6,980 bases of DNA from the NCBI GenBank assembly GCA_021205485.1, contig JAJPXK010000119.1:1-6980 (forward strand). The letters run 5' to 3'. Source of the stretch: Clostridia bacterium (GTDB lineage: Bacteria > Bacillota > Clostridia > Christensenellales > Borkfalkiaceae). The position numbers were made by a program, and so were the translations under genes. A model generated the notes under the pieces. The model made no database searches, had not been told where the DNA came from, and saw only the letters and a program-made list of their open reading frames with translations. This document shows positions 1 to 5,810 of this stretch, piece by piece. Position 1 is the stretch's first letter, and each line of letters opens with the position of its first letter.

Positions 1-33
1 TGCAATAGTTTCCTTTAAAAAAAGTATACATTT

Positions 34-63
34 TTCCGACTATTGTTTTAACTATGATATAAT
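34..63 (+). promoter_or_regulatory. Candidate extended -10 promoter, no obvious target gene
   Basis: A perfect -10 hexamer TATAAT lies at 58-63 and is preceded by TG one base upstream (55-56), an extended -10. The -35 region (about 34-40) matches the consensus poorly. No credible gene follows for almost 600 bases, so this may be a chance match in AT-rich DNA or the promoter of an unrecognised transcript. A 7-bp inverted repeat (CAATAGT at 3-9, ACTATTG at 39-45, then four T) sits just upstream and could be the end of a terminator for a gene left of the window. Confidence 0.25.
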
Positions 64-162
64 TATTTTTTTTGAGTTGAACTTTTTGCGGCAATTTTTA
101 CATATTATCATATGGCAATTTTTGCATTTGTGTGTATTTTTGTTGTTTTTGATACGCAGGTT

Positions 163-208
163 GGCCGCGGGATCCTTCAACTTCACTTTGTTTCGCTCAG
201 GATGACAG
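163..208 (+). repeat. Palindromic intergenic repeat, type A, copy 1
   Basis: The unit starts with GGCCGCGGG and continues as GATCCTTC, a hairpin segment, then GCTCAGGATGACAG. The ATCCT/AGGAT pair forms the stem. It matches the copy at 6662-6704 over both ends, but its internal loop is about 10 bases longer. Units of this kind (GGATCCTTCG...CTCAGGATGACA) are recognised as short non-coding dispersed repeats in many bacterial intergenic regions. Confidence 0.7.
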
Positions 209-240
209 ATAAGAAGTATTTCGGCCGTCTTGCTGTACTG

Positions 241-272
241 GTCGCGGTTTCCCGCGTGCGAGCGAAGCGACA
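241..272 (+). repeat. Partial palindromic repeat (CGCGG/CCGCG hairpin plus GAGCGAAGCGAC)
   Basis: CGCGG at 243-247 can pair with CCGCG at 252-256 across a TTTC loop. The same motif occurs as CGCGGG-TT-CCCGCG at 6662-6675, directly before a type A unit. The adjoining GCGAGCGAAGCGAC stretch also resembles the arm of this repeat class. I read this as a degraded or partial copy. Confidence 0.4.
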
Positions 273-318
273 CTCTGTGCACCTTATTATAAAAGTTTTC
301 AGATATTATGGCACAGAT

Positions 319-357
319 ATTGCCGCGTCGCCGCTTTGGCGGCTCCTCGCAATGACG
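319..357 (+). repeat. Palindromic intergenic repeat, type C
   Basis: The unit is bounded by ATTGCCGCG and CGCAATGACG and carries an inner hairpin, GCCGC (330-334) and GCGGC (339-343) with loop TTTG. The ends ATTGC and GCAAT also pair. This arrangement is typical of the widespread CGTCATTGCGAG...GCAAT repeats of bacterial intergenic regions. Only one copy is in the window. Confidence 0.6.
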
Positions 358-375
358 TTGCTCTTCCGCCGTTTT

Positions 376-406
376 CCCTCATCCGTCGGCTTCGCCGACA
401 CCTTCT
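376..406 (+). repeat. Palindromic intergenic repeat, type B, copy 1
   Basis: The core is CCCTCAT, a hairpin GTCGGC (385-390), loop TTC (391-393), GCCGAC (394-399), then ACCTTCT. It aligns with 6603-6631, where the hairpin is instead GTCAC-TTC-GTGAC with the same flanks. Different bases that still pair argue that the stem is the conserved element. Confidence 0.65.
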
Positions 407-463
407 ACTGTGTATGCTTACGCTACCCCGAGGGAAGGCAAGGTAAGCTGTTCGGCCGCACAC

Positions 464-522
464 CCCGTCATTCTGAGCGGAGTGCGAAGCGCGCAATCGA
501 AGAATCTCGCGAGTACTCGCGA
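464..522 (-). repeat. Palindromic intergenic repeat, type A, reverse-oriented copy, with a 16-bp palindrome
   Basis: Read on the minus strand, this is CGCGAGATTCTTCGA, a longer hairpin arm, then CTCAGAATGACGGGG. That is the type A unit with ATTCT/AGAAT replacing ATCCT/AGGAT of the other two copies. Its outer edge is a perfect 16-bp palindrome at 507-522 (TCGCGAGT followed by ACTCGCGA). There is no coding signal here. Confidence 0.65.
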
Positions 523-550
523 AAAACAAAGCAAAAGACGGCATTTAAGT

Positions 551-580
551 TACAAAAATTTAAATAGTCAAATTTTTGTA
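551..580. promoter_or_regulatory. Perfect 11-bp AT-rich inverted repeat, candidate operator
   Basis: TACAAAAATTT at 551-561 is the exact reverse complement of AAATTTTTGTA at 570-580, separated by 8 bases. It ends 5 bases before the -35 box of the hydrolase promoter, the usual position of an upstream operator. No T-run follows it, so a terminator is less likely. The cognate regulator is not in the window. Confidence 0.4.
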
Positions 581-585
581 TACGC

Positions 586-614
586 TTGCATTTAAGCAAA
601 CGTTATGATACAAT
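586..614 (+). promoter_or_regulatory. Sigma-A-type promoter of the SGNH hydrolase
   Basis: TTGCAT (586-591), a 17-base spacer, and TACAAT (609-614), preceded by TG at 606-607 (extended -10). Transcription would start near 621, giving a leader of roughly 23 bases that contains the AGGGG ribosome binding site (632-636). Confidence 0.6.
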
Positions 615-643
615 ATTTTAAAGATATTTACAGGGGAAAATTT

Positions 644-1252
644 ATGAAAATTGTTTTTTTAGGCGATTCAATAACCGACTGCGACCGCGACAGGGCGGAC
701 GAAACCTCGTTAGGCAACGGGTATGTAAAAGTCCTTTCGGACAAATTGCGGCCTATCTATCCCGATATGGATATACAGCTTTTGAATAAGGGCATCAGCG
801 GAAACGAGGTTTGCGACGTTCTTGCCCGCGTAAAACGGGACGCAATAGACGAAAATCCCGACGTCTGCGTGCTTATGATAGGCATAAACAACGTAATACA
901 CCAGTTTAAATACGGCAAAATGCTCGATTTAAAGCAATTTGAACGGGATTATACCGACCTTTTAGACAAAATCAAGGAGGCAGGCACTACGCTTATCTGC
1001 CTTGAACCCTTCCTTATGCCCGCGCCCGACAAACTGCGTATGCGTCCGCTTTTTAACAAAGAGTTGGAAATTATCCACCGCATCGCCGTGGAAAAGGCCG
1101 ACGAATTTGTAGCTTACGACGAAATGTTCAACGGACTTTCGGAATCTATCCCTTACACGCAGTATTCTGAGGACGGCGTACACCCTACGCACCGCGGCAG
1201 CCGTCTTATAGCGGACACGGCGATTAAGGCCATACGCAAGCATTTAATGTAA
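644..1252 (+). CDS. SGNH/GDSL-family hydrolase (esterase/lipase-like)
   Basis: A 202-residue cytoplasmic serine hydrolase of the SGNH (GDSL) superfamily, which cleaves ester bonds in small acylated or acetylated substrates. All four family blocks are visible. Block I is GDSIT with nucleophile Ser9. Block II is GISGNEV, with Gly53 in the oxyanion hole. Block III is IGINN, with Asn82. Block V is DGVH, with Asp177 and His180 completing the triad. The layout GISGNEVCDVLARVKRD followed by IGINN resembles the subgroup that includes sugar-acetyl and PAF-acetylhydrolase-like esterases, but the substrate cannot be read from the sequence. No signal peptide or membrane segment is seen. I chose ATG 644 because AGGGG lies 7 bases upstream. 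An in-frame ATG at 605 falls inside the predicted promoter. The gene appears monocistronic and ends against a terminator shared with the convergent malic enzyme. Confidence 0.9.
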   Translation: MKIVFLGDSITDCDRDRADETSLGNGYVKVLSDKLRPIYPDMDIQLLNKGISGNEVCDVLARVKRDAIDENPDVCVLMIGINNVIHQFKYGKMLDLKQFERDYTDLLDKIKEAGTTLICLEPFLMPAPDKLRMRPLFNKELEIIHRIAVEKADEFVAYDEMFNGLSESIPYTQYSEDGVHPTHRGSRLIADTAIKAIRKHLM

Positions 1253-1352
1253 AAATTTGCGGCGTAGACGGCCCGGAATATCCCTGATTTTCAGCCAGCC
1301 GTTGTTTTTTAAAGGCAAAAAACTGACATTGAAAGTAATTTATGTAAAATAA

Positions 1353-1401
1353 TATATGCAAACAAAAAAGGAAGCGGGGCTTCCTTTTTTGTTTGCATAT
1401 A
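1353..1401. terminator. Bidirectional intrinsic terminator, perfect 23-bp stem
   Basis: Positions 1353-1375 are the exact reverse complement of 1379-1401, with a 3-base GGG loop. The GC-rich tip is GGAAGC/GCTTCC, followed by a run of six T on the plus strand and, from the six A of the left arm, six T on the minus strand. It lies between two convergent genes (stops at 1252 and 1410) and can end transcription from both. Confidence 0.9.
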
Positions 1402-1409
1402 ATCAGGCA

Positions 1410-2618
1410 TTACATTTTATTTTTATACAACTTTTCGGCCGTTCCTCTGTCATTCCTGGCGACGCCGGAATTTATCGCAGCCTTTGAAACGGCGGCGGCT
1501 ACCGCGGCGTGAGCCGATTTATCGTACGCGTAGGGCAAGATAAAATCTTTGGAAAGTTTGTCGCCTACGCTGCCCGCTATGGCGTAAGAAGCCGCCATCA
1601 TCATTTCGGTATTTATATCGCGCGCCCTTACGTCCAGAGCCCCGCGGAAAAGCCCGGGGAACACTAAAACGTTGTTTATCTGGTTAGGATTTTCGGAAGA
1701 GCCTGTGCCTACCACGGCGGCTCCCGCCTCTAACGCCTCGGGACGGGTAATTTCGGGCACGGGATTGGCGCAACTGAAAACTATAGCCCCGCCCGCCATG
1801 CTCTTTACCATATCCTGAGTTACGCAGCGCGGAGCGGAAACGCCGATAAACACGTCCGCCCCCTTCATAGCGACGGCGAGGCTGCCCGTAAGTTTGCCCT
1901 TGTTGGTAATTTTAGACACTTCCGCCTGAGCGGGGTTCATCCAGCTTTCGCCTTCGCATAAAATGCCCGCTTTATCGCACAAAATCAGATCTTTCAAGCC
2001 GAATTTCAAAAGATATTTTGCTATGGCTATGCCTGCGGCGCCCGCGCCGTTTATTACTATTTTTAAGGAAGAAATTTCCTTTTTTACCACCTTTGCGGCG
2101 TTTATCACAGCCGCCGCCATAACTACGGCCGTGCCGTGCTGGTCGTCGTGGAATACGGGGATATCGAGCTCGTTTTTAAGCCTCGTCTCTATCTCGAAAC
2201 AGCGGGGAGCTGAAATATCCTCTAAATTTATCCCGCCGAACGAGCCAGAAATCAATTTTATTGTGTTTACAATCTCGTCCACATCCTTGGATTTTATGCA
2301 GATAGGGAAGGCGTCCACCCCGCCATATGCCTTAAACAACGCACATTTTCCCTCCATTACGGGCATACCCGCCACGGGGCCTATATCGCCTAAGCCTAAA
2401 ACGGCGGTGCCGTCGGTAATTACGGGAACGGTGTTCCACCTGCGGGTGAGTTCAAAGCTCTTTTCCTCGTCCTTTTGTATGGCGAGGCAGGGCTCGGCGA
2501 CCCCGGGGGTATACGCAAGCGAAAGCGCGTCGCGGCTGTCTACGGGAACGCGGCAGACAGTTTCTATCTTGCCCCTCCATTCCCCGTGTTTTTTAAGTGA
2601 TTCTTCTCTGACGTTCAT
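1410..2618 (-). CDS. Malic enzyme, NAD(P)-dependent, decarboxylating
   Basis: A 402-residue short-form bacterial malic enzyme, without the phosphotransacetylase-like extension of MaeB. It oxidatively decarboxylates L-malate to pyruvate and CO2, reducing NAD(P)+, with a divalent metal. Signatures from the N-terminus are YTPGVAEPC (Tyr36, likely catalytic acid) and GLGDIGPVAGMPVMEGK (Lys91, likely catalytic base). The metal site follows as NLEDISAPR (Glu133, Asp134) and FHDDQHGT (Asp158, Asp159). GAGAAG (191-196) is the dinucleotide-binding loop, and CANPVPEI and NQINNVLVFPG are substrate/cofactor loops. Cofactor preference is not decidable: Asp215 ends the second strand of the Rossmann fold, but such residues occur in both NAD and NADP enzymes. 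The start at 2618 has AGAGGAAG (2625-2632) 6 bases upstream and matches the family's N-terminus. An upstream ATG would add 37 residues without family character that overlap the promoter. Confidence 0.95.
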   Translation of the reverse strand: MNVREESLKKHGEWRGKIETVCRVPVDSRDALSLAYTPGVAEPCLAIQKDEEKSFELTRRWNTVPVITDGTAVLGLGDIGPVAGMPVMEGKCALFKAYGGVDAFPICIKSKDVDEIVNTIKLISGSFGGINLEDISAPRCFEIETRLKNELDIPVFHDDQHGTAVVMAAAVINAAKVVKKEISSLKIVINGAGAAGIAIAKYLLKFGLKDLILCDKAGILCEGESWMNPAQAEVSKITNKGKLTGSLAVAMKGADVFIGVSAPRCVTQDMVKSMAGGAIVFSCANPVPEITRPEALEAGAAVVGTGSSENPNQINNVLVFPGLFRGALDVRARDINTEMMMAASYAIAGSVGDKLSKDFILPYAYDKSAHAAVAAAVSKAAINSGVARNDRGTAEKLYKNKM

Positions 2619-2662
2619 AAAATACTTCCTCTGTTTTCGCCATGCGGCGTTTTTCCGTGTAT

Positions 2663-2691
2663 ATTTTAGCATTAAATTGCAAAGTTGTAAA
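2663..2691 (-). promoter_or_regulatory. Sigma-A-type promoter of malic enzyme
   Basis: On the minus strand, TTTACA (2691-2686), a 17-base spacer, and TAAAAT (2668-2663), with TG at the extended -10 position. Transcription would begin near 2656, giving a leader of about 38 bases with a good ribosome binding site. This supports expression of malic enzyme independently of the ATPase upstream. Confidence 0.6.
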
Positions 2692-2734
2692 ACGCTTGCG
2701 GTATGCAAGTAAAATTTTTTTGCAGGCAAGGCGT
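2692..2734 (-). terminator. Weak candidate terminator after the Ca2+-ATPase
   Basis: On the minus strand, ACGCCTTGC (2734-2726) can pair with GCAAGCGT (2699-2692) with one bulged C, followed by TTTTA. A smaller CTTGC/GCAAG hairpin (2709-2705 and 2699-2695) shares the right arm. The large loop and short T-run make it weak, and its tail overlaps the -35 box of the malic enzyme promoter. Some readthrough from the ATPase into malic enzyme is possible. Confidence 0.25.
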
Positions 2735-2838
2735 TGTCGCTCCGTCATCCGCGAGCCGCCCCTTACAGTCCTCTCCCGCAAACAAAAGTCAGGGCGGGGC
2801 ATAAGCTGTATAAAATAATACGCTTCTTATATCTCCCT

Positions 2839-5451
2839 TTACTTCCTTAAAAGAGGCAGTTTTCTTTTGTCGCAGCGCCGCAAAATAGCCTTGTAAATTT
2901 CGCCGACAAATATCACCGAAAGCGAAAGAAGGCATACTATGCACCACTGTACAGCCGTAAGCGATGTAAGCCCGAAGGCGTTTTTTAAAGGCGTAACGAT
3001 GCACAGCAGAACGTTTACAACTATAGCGGCTAAAACCGTGCCGATAAGAATTTTGTTTGTAAACAGTCCTTTAAAGAAGGGATCCCTCTCTGACCGTATG
3101 TTGAACGCGTGGAACAGCTCTAAAAACGAGACGGTTAAAAAGGTCATCGTGCTCGCCGCCGCGTTGCCGTACTTTTGCAGCCCGAATACGTACACGCCTA
3201 AAGTCACGGCCGTCATATATACCCCGAAGATAAGAACGGATAGCATAGACTGCCTTGAAAACAGAGATTTTTCTGCCCGTTCGGGCGGCCGCTTCATCGC
3301 ATAGTCGTCCGCCCGCTCCATTCCGAGGGCGAGCACGGGAAAGCTGTCGGTTATAAGGTTTATCCATAGCAGTTGAGTAGACCGCAAAAACTCGCAATTC
3401 CAGAATACTATCGAGGCTATGAGTATAGACAGCACTTCGGCGAGGTTGGTCGCTATAAAAAACTTTATCGTCTTTTTTATGTTGGAAAATATCCGCCTGC
3501 CCTCGCGTACGGCGGAGACTATAGTGGTAAAATTGTCGTCGGTTATAACCATATCCGAGGCGTTTTTTGTAACGTCGGTGCCGCTTCTGCCCATCGCGAT
3601 GCCGATATCCGCCGTACGTATAGACGGGGCGTCGTTCACGCCGTCGCCCGTCATAGCGACAACGTTTCCCCCTTCCTTCAAGTACTTTACAATCTCGTTT
3701 TTATGCTTAGGGCTTACCCTCGCAAACACAGTACGGGTTTTTACGACTTCACGCCAGCCGTCTTCCGAGAGGTTTTCAAGCTCGTCGCCCGAGATAACCT
3801 GGCTCATATCGGTGGCGATGCCCGCCTCCTTAGCTATGGCGAAGGCCGTCTTTTTATGGTCGCCCGTAATCATCACGGCTGTAATTCCCGCGGCAACGCA
3901 CTCCGAAACGGCCTCTTTGACGCCCGGCTTAATGCCGTCGGCCATGCCGCACAGCCCTGTAAAAGTAAGCCCGTCTTCCTGCAACCGCCCTGCATATATG
4001 CCGTAACCAAAGCCTAAAACCCTCAAAGCTTTGGCGGACATTTCTTCGGCTTTAGATATTATGCTTTTACGCTCGGCCTCGCTTAAAACACGCCTGCCGC
4101 CCTCGTCCTCTATGTGCGTGCAATGCTTTAAAAGGACGTCGGGCGCCCCTTTGGCGTAAACAAAGCGGCCTTCCGCCGATTTTACGGCCACCGACATCAT
4201 CTTTCGCTCGGAAGTAAAAGGCTTTTCGGCTATGCGTTCGCAGGAAAAATCCCCTCTTTTTGCGGCAAATTCCTTTACCGCCGCCTCGGTCGGGTCGCCT
4301 ATATACGCCCCTCTTTCGCCCTTTACGTTTACGCAGGCCGACATACACCCGTGCATACGCGAAGCCGCCGCGGAGCCATCTTTAAATGGCGCAACGCCGA
4401 GGGTAACTTCCGCCGCCCTCATCTTGTTTTCTGTAAGGGTGCCCGTCTTGTCCGTACACACGTAGTTGCAGCCGCCTAAAGTTTCTACCGACTTCAATTT
4501 GCGGATAACCACGTTCTTTTTGCTCATCCGCTGTACGCCCATCGCCATAATTATGGTAACTACGGCGGGCAGGCCCTCGGGTATGGCGGCTACAGCTATG
4601 GCGACAGACGTCATAAAATTTTGCAGTACGCCTACCCTCTTTACCACAAGCCCGAGCATGAATATAAACGCCGTTACGCACATTACAAACGCCGATATAA
4701 TTTTGCCGAGCTTGTTAAGGCTGTTTTCAAGCGGGGTCGGGGCGGGCTTCGCGCCCTGAAGCATGCCCGCGATGCCGCCTATCTCGGTATCCATTCCCGT
4801 AGCCGTAACCACAGCCGAGGCGGTGCCGCTTAAAACGTAAGAAGAGGAAAACAGCATACAGCTTTGCGAAGACAGGCCGACGTTTTCCCCGCGTATGGCG
4901 TCGGCAGACTTGTCTACGCCCGCGCTTTCGCCCGTCAACGCGCTTTCGTCGCACCTGAGCGAGGCGCAGGAGAGTATGCGGCAGTCGGCGGGGACCATAT
5001 CGCCCTCTTCCAACGTTATAACGTCGCCGACTACGATATTTTCGCTGTCTACAAGAATATCTTTGCCGCCGCGCCTGCATTTCACCTTGCAGACAGAAAG
5101 TTTTTTTAAGTTCTCTATCGCCTTGTCTGCCCTGAACTGCTGAGCAGCGCCAACGGCGGCGTTCAACAAAATTATGAATAAAATAATGAAGGTGTCGGTT
5201 AAGTCAGAGCTGTCGCCCGACAAAAAAGCGATTATCGCCGAAACGAACGCCGCAGCGATAAGAAGAATGGTCATAACGTCCTTAAACTGCGATAAAAACA
5301 GCTTTACTATGCCGTCCCGCTTTTCCTTTTTCAACGTATTGGCCCCGTATTTTTTTAGTCTTTCGGCGGCCTCCTTTTGGCTTAAACCTAACGGAGAGGT
5401 TTTAAGTCGAGACAAAACTTCCTCCGCCCCCGCGTCGTAAAACTTTTGCAT
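2839..5451 (-). CDS. P2A-type Ca2+-transporting ATPase (SERCA/PMR1-like)
   Basis: An 870-residue P-type ATPase of normal length that should export Ca2+ from the cytoplasm using ATP. An N-terminal cation-ATPase domain (about 1-50) precedes ten predicted membrane helices. TGES (173-176) is the dephosphorylation loop. DKTGTLT carries the phosphorylated Asp334. KGAP (434-437) lies in the nucleotide-binding domain, and TGDH (529-532) and TGDGVNDAP (601-609) complete the P domain. Ca2+ ligands align with SERCA: Glu292 (PEGL, M4), Asn669 and Glu672 (M5), Asn698, Thr701 and Asp702 (M6), and Glu778 (M8). Both SERCA Ca2+ sites therefore look intact. Mn2+ transport, known in the PMR1 branch, is not excluded. 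I chose ATG 5451; an in-frame GTG two codons upstream is part of the GAGGTG ribosome binding site. A leader with a terminator lies upstream, and no partner gene is co-transcribed with it upstream. Confidence 0.93.
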   Translation of the reverse strand: MQKFYDAGAEEVLSRLKTSPLGLSQKEAAERLKKYGANTLKKEKRDGIVKLFLSQFKDVMTILLIAAAFVSAIIAFLSGDSSDLTDTFIILFIILLNAAVGAAQQFRADKAIENLKKLSVCKVKCRRGGKDILVDSENIVVGDVITLEEGDMVPADCRILSCASLRCDESALTGESAGVDKSADAIRGENVGLSSQSCMLFSSSYVLSGTASAVVTATGMDTEIGGIAGMLQGAKPAPTPLENSLNKLGKIISAFVMCVTAFIFMLGLVVKRVGVLQNFMTSVAIAVAAIPEGLPAVVTIIMAMGVQRMSKKNVVIRKLKSVETLGGCNYVCTDKTGTLTENKMRAAEVTLGVAPFKDGSAAASRMHGCMSACVNVKGERGAYIGDPTEAAVKEFAAKRGDFSCERIAEKPFTSERKMMSVAVKSAEGRFVYAKGAPDVLLKHCTHIEDEGGRRVLSEAERKSIISKAEEMSAKALRVLGFGYGIYAGRLQEDGLTFTGLCGMADGIKPGVKEAVSECVAAGITAVMITGDHKKTAFAIAKEAGIATDMSQVISGDELENLSEDGWREVVKTRTVFARVSPKHKNEIVKYLKEGGNVVAMTGDGVNDAPSIRTADIGIAMGRSGTDVTKNASDMVITDDNFTTIVSAVREGRRIFSNIKKTIKFFIATNLAEVLSILIASIVFWNCEFLRSTQLLWINLITDSFPVLALGMERADDYAMKRPPERAEKSLFSRQSMLSVLIFGVYMTAVTLGVYVFGLQKYGNAAASTMTFLTVSFLELFHAFNIRSERDPFFKGLFTNKILIGTVLAAIVVNVLLCIVTPLKNAFGLTSLTAVQWCIVCLLSLSVIFVGEIYKAILRRCDKRKLPLLRK

Positions 5452-5454
5452 AAT

Positions 5455-5460
5455 CACCTC
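5455..5460 (-). promoter_or_regulatory. Ribosome binding site that decides the ATPase start
   Basis: The minus strand reads GAGGTG at 5460-5455, then ATT and ATG. The complementarity to 16S rRNA covers the GTG at 5457-5455, so that codon is Shine-Dalgarno sequence and the ATG at 5451 is the likely initiator. A 6-bp inverted repeat, ACAATT/AATTGT (5463-5482), lies immediately upstream and could affect ribosome access. Confidence 0.7.
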
Positions 5461-5491
5461 TTACAATTGCTTTAATAATTGTATTCGGTTT

Positions 5492-5501
5492 ATGGCGCCA
5501 T
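5492..5501. promoter_or_regulatory. 10-bp palindrome in the ATPase leader
   Basis: ATGGCGCCAT is a perfect palindrome between the leader terminator and the ATPase ribosome binding site, next to -10-like hexamers on the minus strand (CATAAT, TACAAT) that lack good -35 partners. It could be a protein-binding site for a secondary promoter, or chance. The GC-rich core stands out in AT-rich surroundings. Confidence 0.25.
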
Positions 5502-5535
5502 TATGCGGAATAAAAAAACATAACAAACTACTCAC

Positions 5536-5573
5536 AAAAAAATTTAAACGGACGGTAAAGTCGCCGTCCGTTT
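5536..5573 (-). terminator. Intrinsic terminator within the ATPase 5' leader
   Basis: On the minus strand, AAACGGACGG (5573-5564), an 8-base loop, and CCGTCCGTTT (5555-5546) form a perfect 10-bp stem. It is followed by AAA and then seven T (5542-5536). No other gene on this strand lies between it and the divergent promoter near 5800, so it must end either a short independent RNA or a leader transcript of the ATPase, whose start codon is about 85 bases downstream. On the plus strand only TTTTAAAG follows, so termination there should be weaker. Confidence 0.7.
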
Positions 5574-5690
5574 TAAAGAATAAAATTTGTTTTTATACCG
5601 CAAGGTTTTTACGCCTTAAGGCGGCTTTTCTTAAGCGCTTTCCCACGCCGCTGAAAATATTGCAGATTTCCCTCTGTGTCTTATATTATA
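5546..5690 (-). ncRNA. Candidate structured leader RNA / attenuator upstream of the Ca2+-ATPase
   Basis: A consensus TATAAT on the minus strand (5690-5685) would start a transcript near 5678; the -35 region is weak. The RNA would have several short GC-rich pairings in an AU-rich background. They are CGCC-UUAA-GGCG (a 12-bp palindrome at 5612-5623), GCGGC with GCCGC flanking AAAGCGCUUAAG, and ACC-UUGC-GGU near 5600. Then comes the intrinsic terminator. CGGUAUAA (5600-5593) could pair, with one bulge, to UUUACCG (5559-5553) in the loop and 3' arm of the terminator, a possible antiterminator. I do not recognise a known riboswitch. The yybP-ykoY (Mn2+) class often precedes such ATPases, but its conserved GGGGAGUAG start is absent. 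An independent small RNA is the alternative. Confidence 0.4.
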
Positions 5691-5775
5691 CGCCGCAATG
5701 TTAATAAAATTCACACTTTTTTGTTAAATTCCTGTAAAATTTCTTATCATTTTTCTCATTCGTCCCGCCGTACGG

Positions 5776-5804
5776 TTGCCTTTTTGCTTTTAAAAGCTTA
5801 AAAT
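5776..5804 (+). promoter_or_regulatory. Promoter of the Lit-like gene, with palindromic spacer
   Basis: TTGCCT (5776-5781), a 17-base spacer, and TAAAAT (5799-5804). The spacer contains the perfect 12-bp palindrome GCTTTTAAAAGC (5786-5797), well placed for a repressor to block polymerase. The predicted transcription start, about 7 bases after the -10, coincides with the ATG at 5811, which points to a leaderless mRNA. Confidence 0.5.
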
Positions 5805-5810
5805 ATAGCT

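Noticed and set aside
163..522. CRISPR array
   Set aside because: The repeats are of different types, irregularly spaced, in both orientations, and without uniform spacers or cas genes.
112..567. Open reading frame of 151 codons across the repeat region, plus strand
   Set aside because: It runs through several palindromic repeats whose translations (for example HSERSAKRAIEES) are well-known artefacts, and it lacks a ribosome binding site and any family signature.
299..595. Short overlapping reading frames on both strands (299-544 minus, 410-595 plus)
   Set aside because: They come from GC-rich repeat arms, have no ribosome binding site, and mutually overlap.
586..609. TATGAT (604-609) as the -10 of the hydrolase promoter
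   Set aside because: The spacer to TTGCAT would be only 12 bases; TACAAT at 609-614 gives 17.
1268..1310. A terminator right after the hydrolase (ACGGC/GCCGT followed by a T-run)
   Set aside because: The stem is only 5 bp with a loop of about 25 bases; the 23-bp hairpin at 1353-1401 is a far better candidate.
2619..2729. A 37-residue N-terminal extension of malic enzyme
   Set aside because: The extension overlaps the predicted promoter, has no family similarity, and the internal ATG at 2618 has a good ribosome binding site.
2939..5440. Several open frames of 70-214 codons opposite or out of frame with the ATPase
   Set aside because: They are shadows of a clearly coding, well-conserved ATPase frame and lack their own ribosome binding sites or recognisable domains.
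5546..5690. yybP-ykoY manganese riboswitch or 6S RNA
   Set aside because: Considered because of the ATPase context and transcript size. The conserved GGGGAGUAG start and its 3' partner are missing, and the ends do not form the long closing stem of 6S RNA.
5492..5704. A 70-codon plus-strand frame in the ATPase/Lit intergenic region
   Set aside because: It crosses the terminator hairpin and leader structure, has a composition of translated AT-rich DNA, and has no ribosome binding site.
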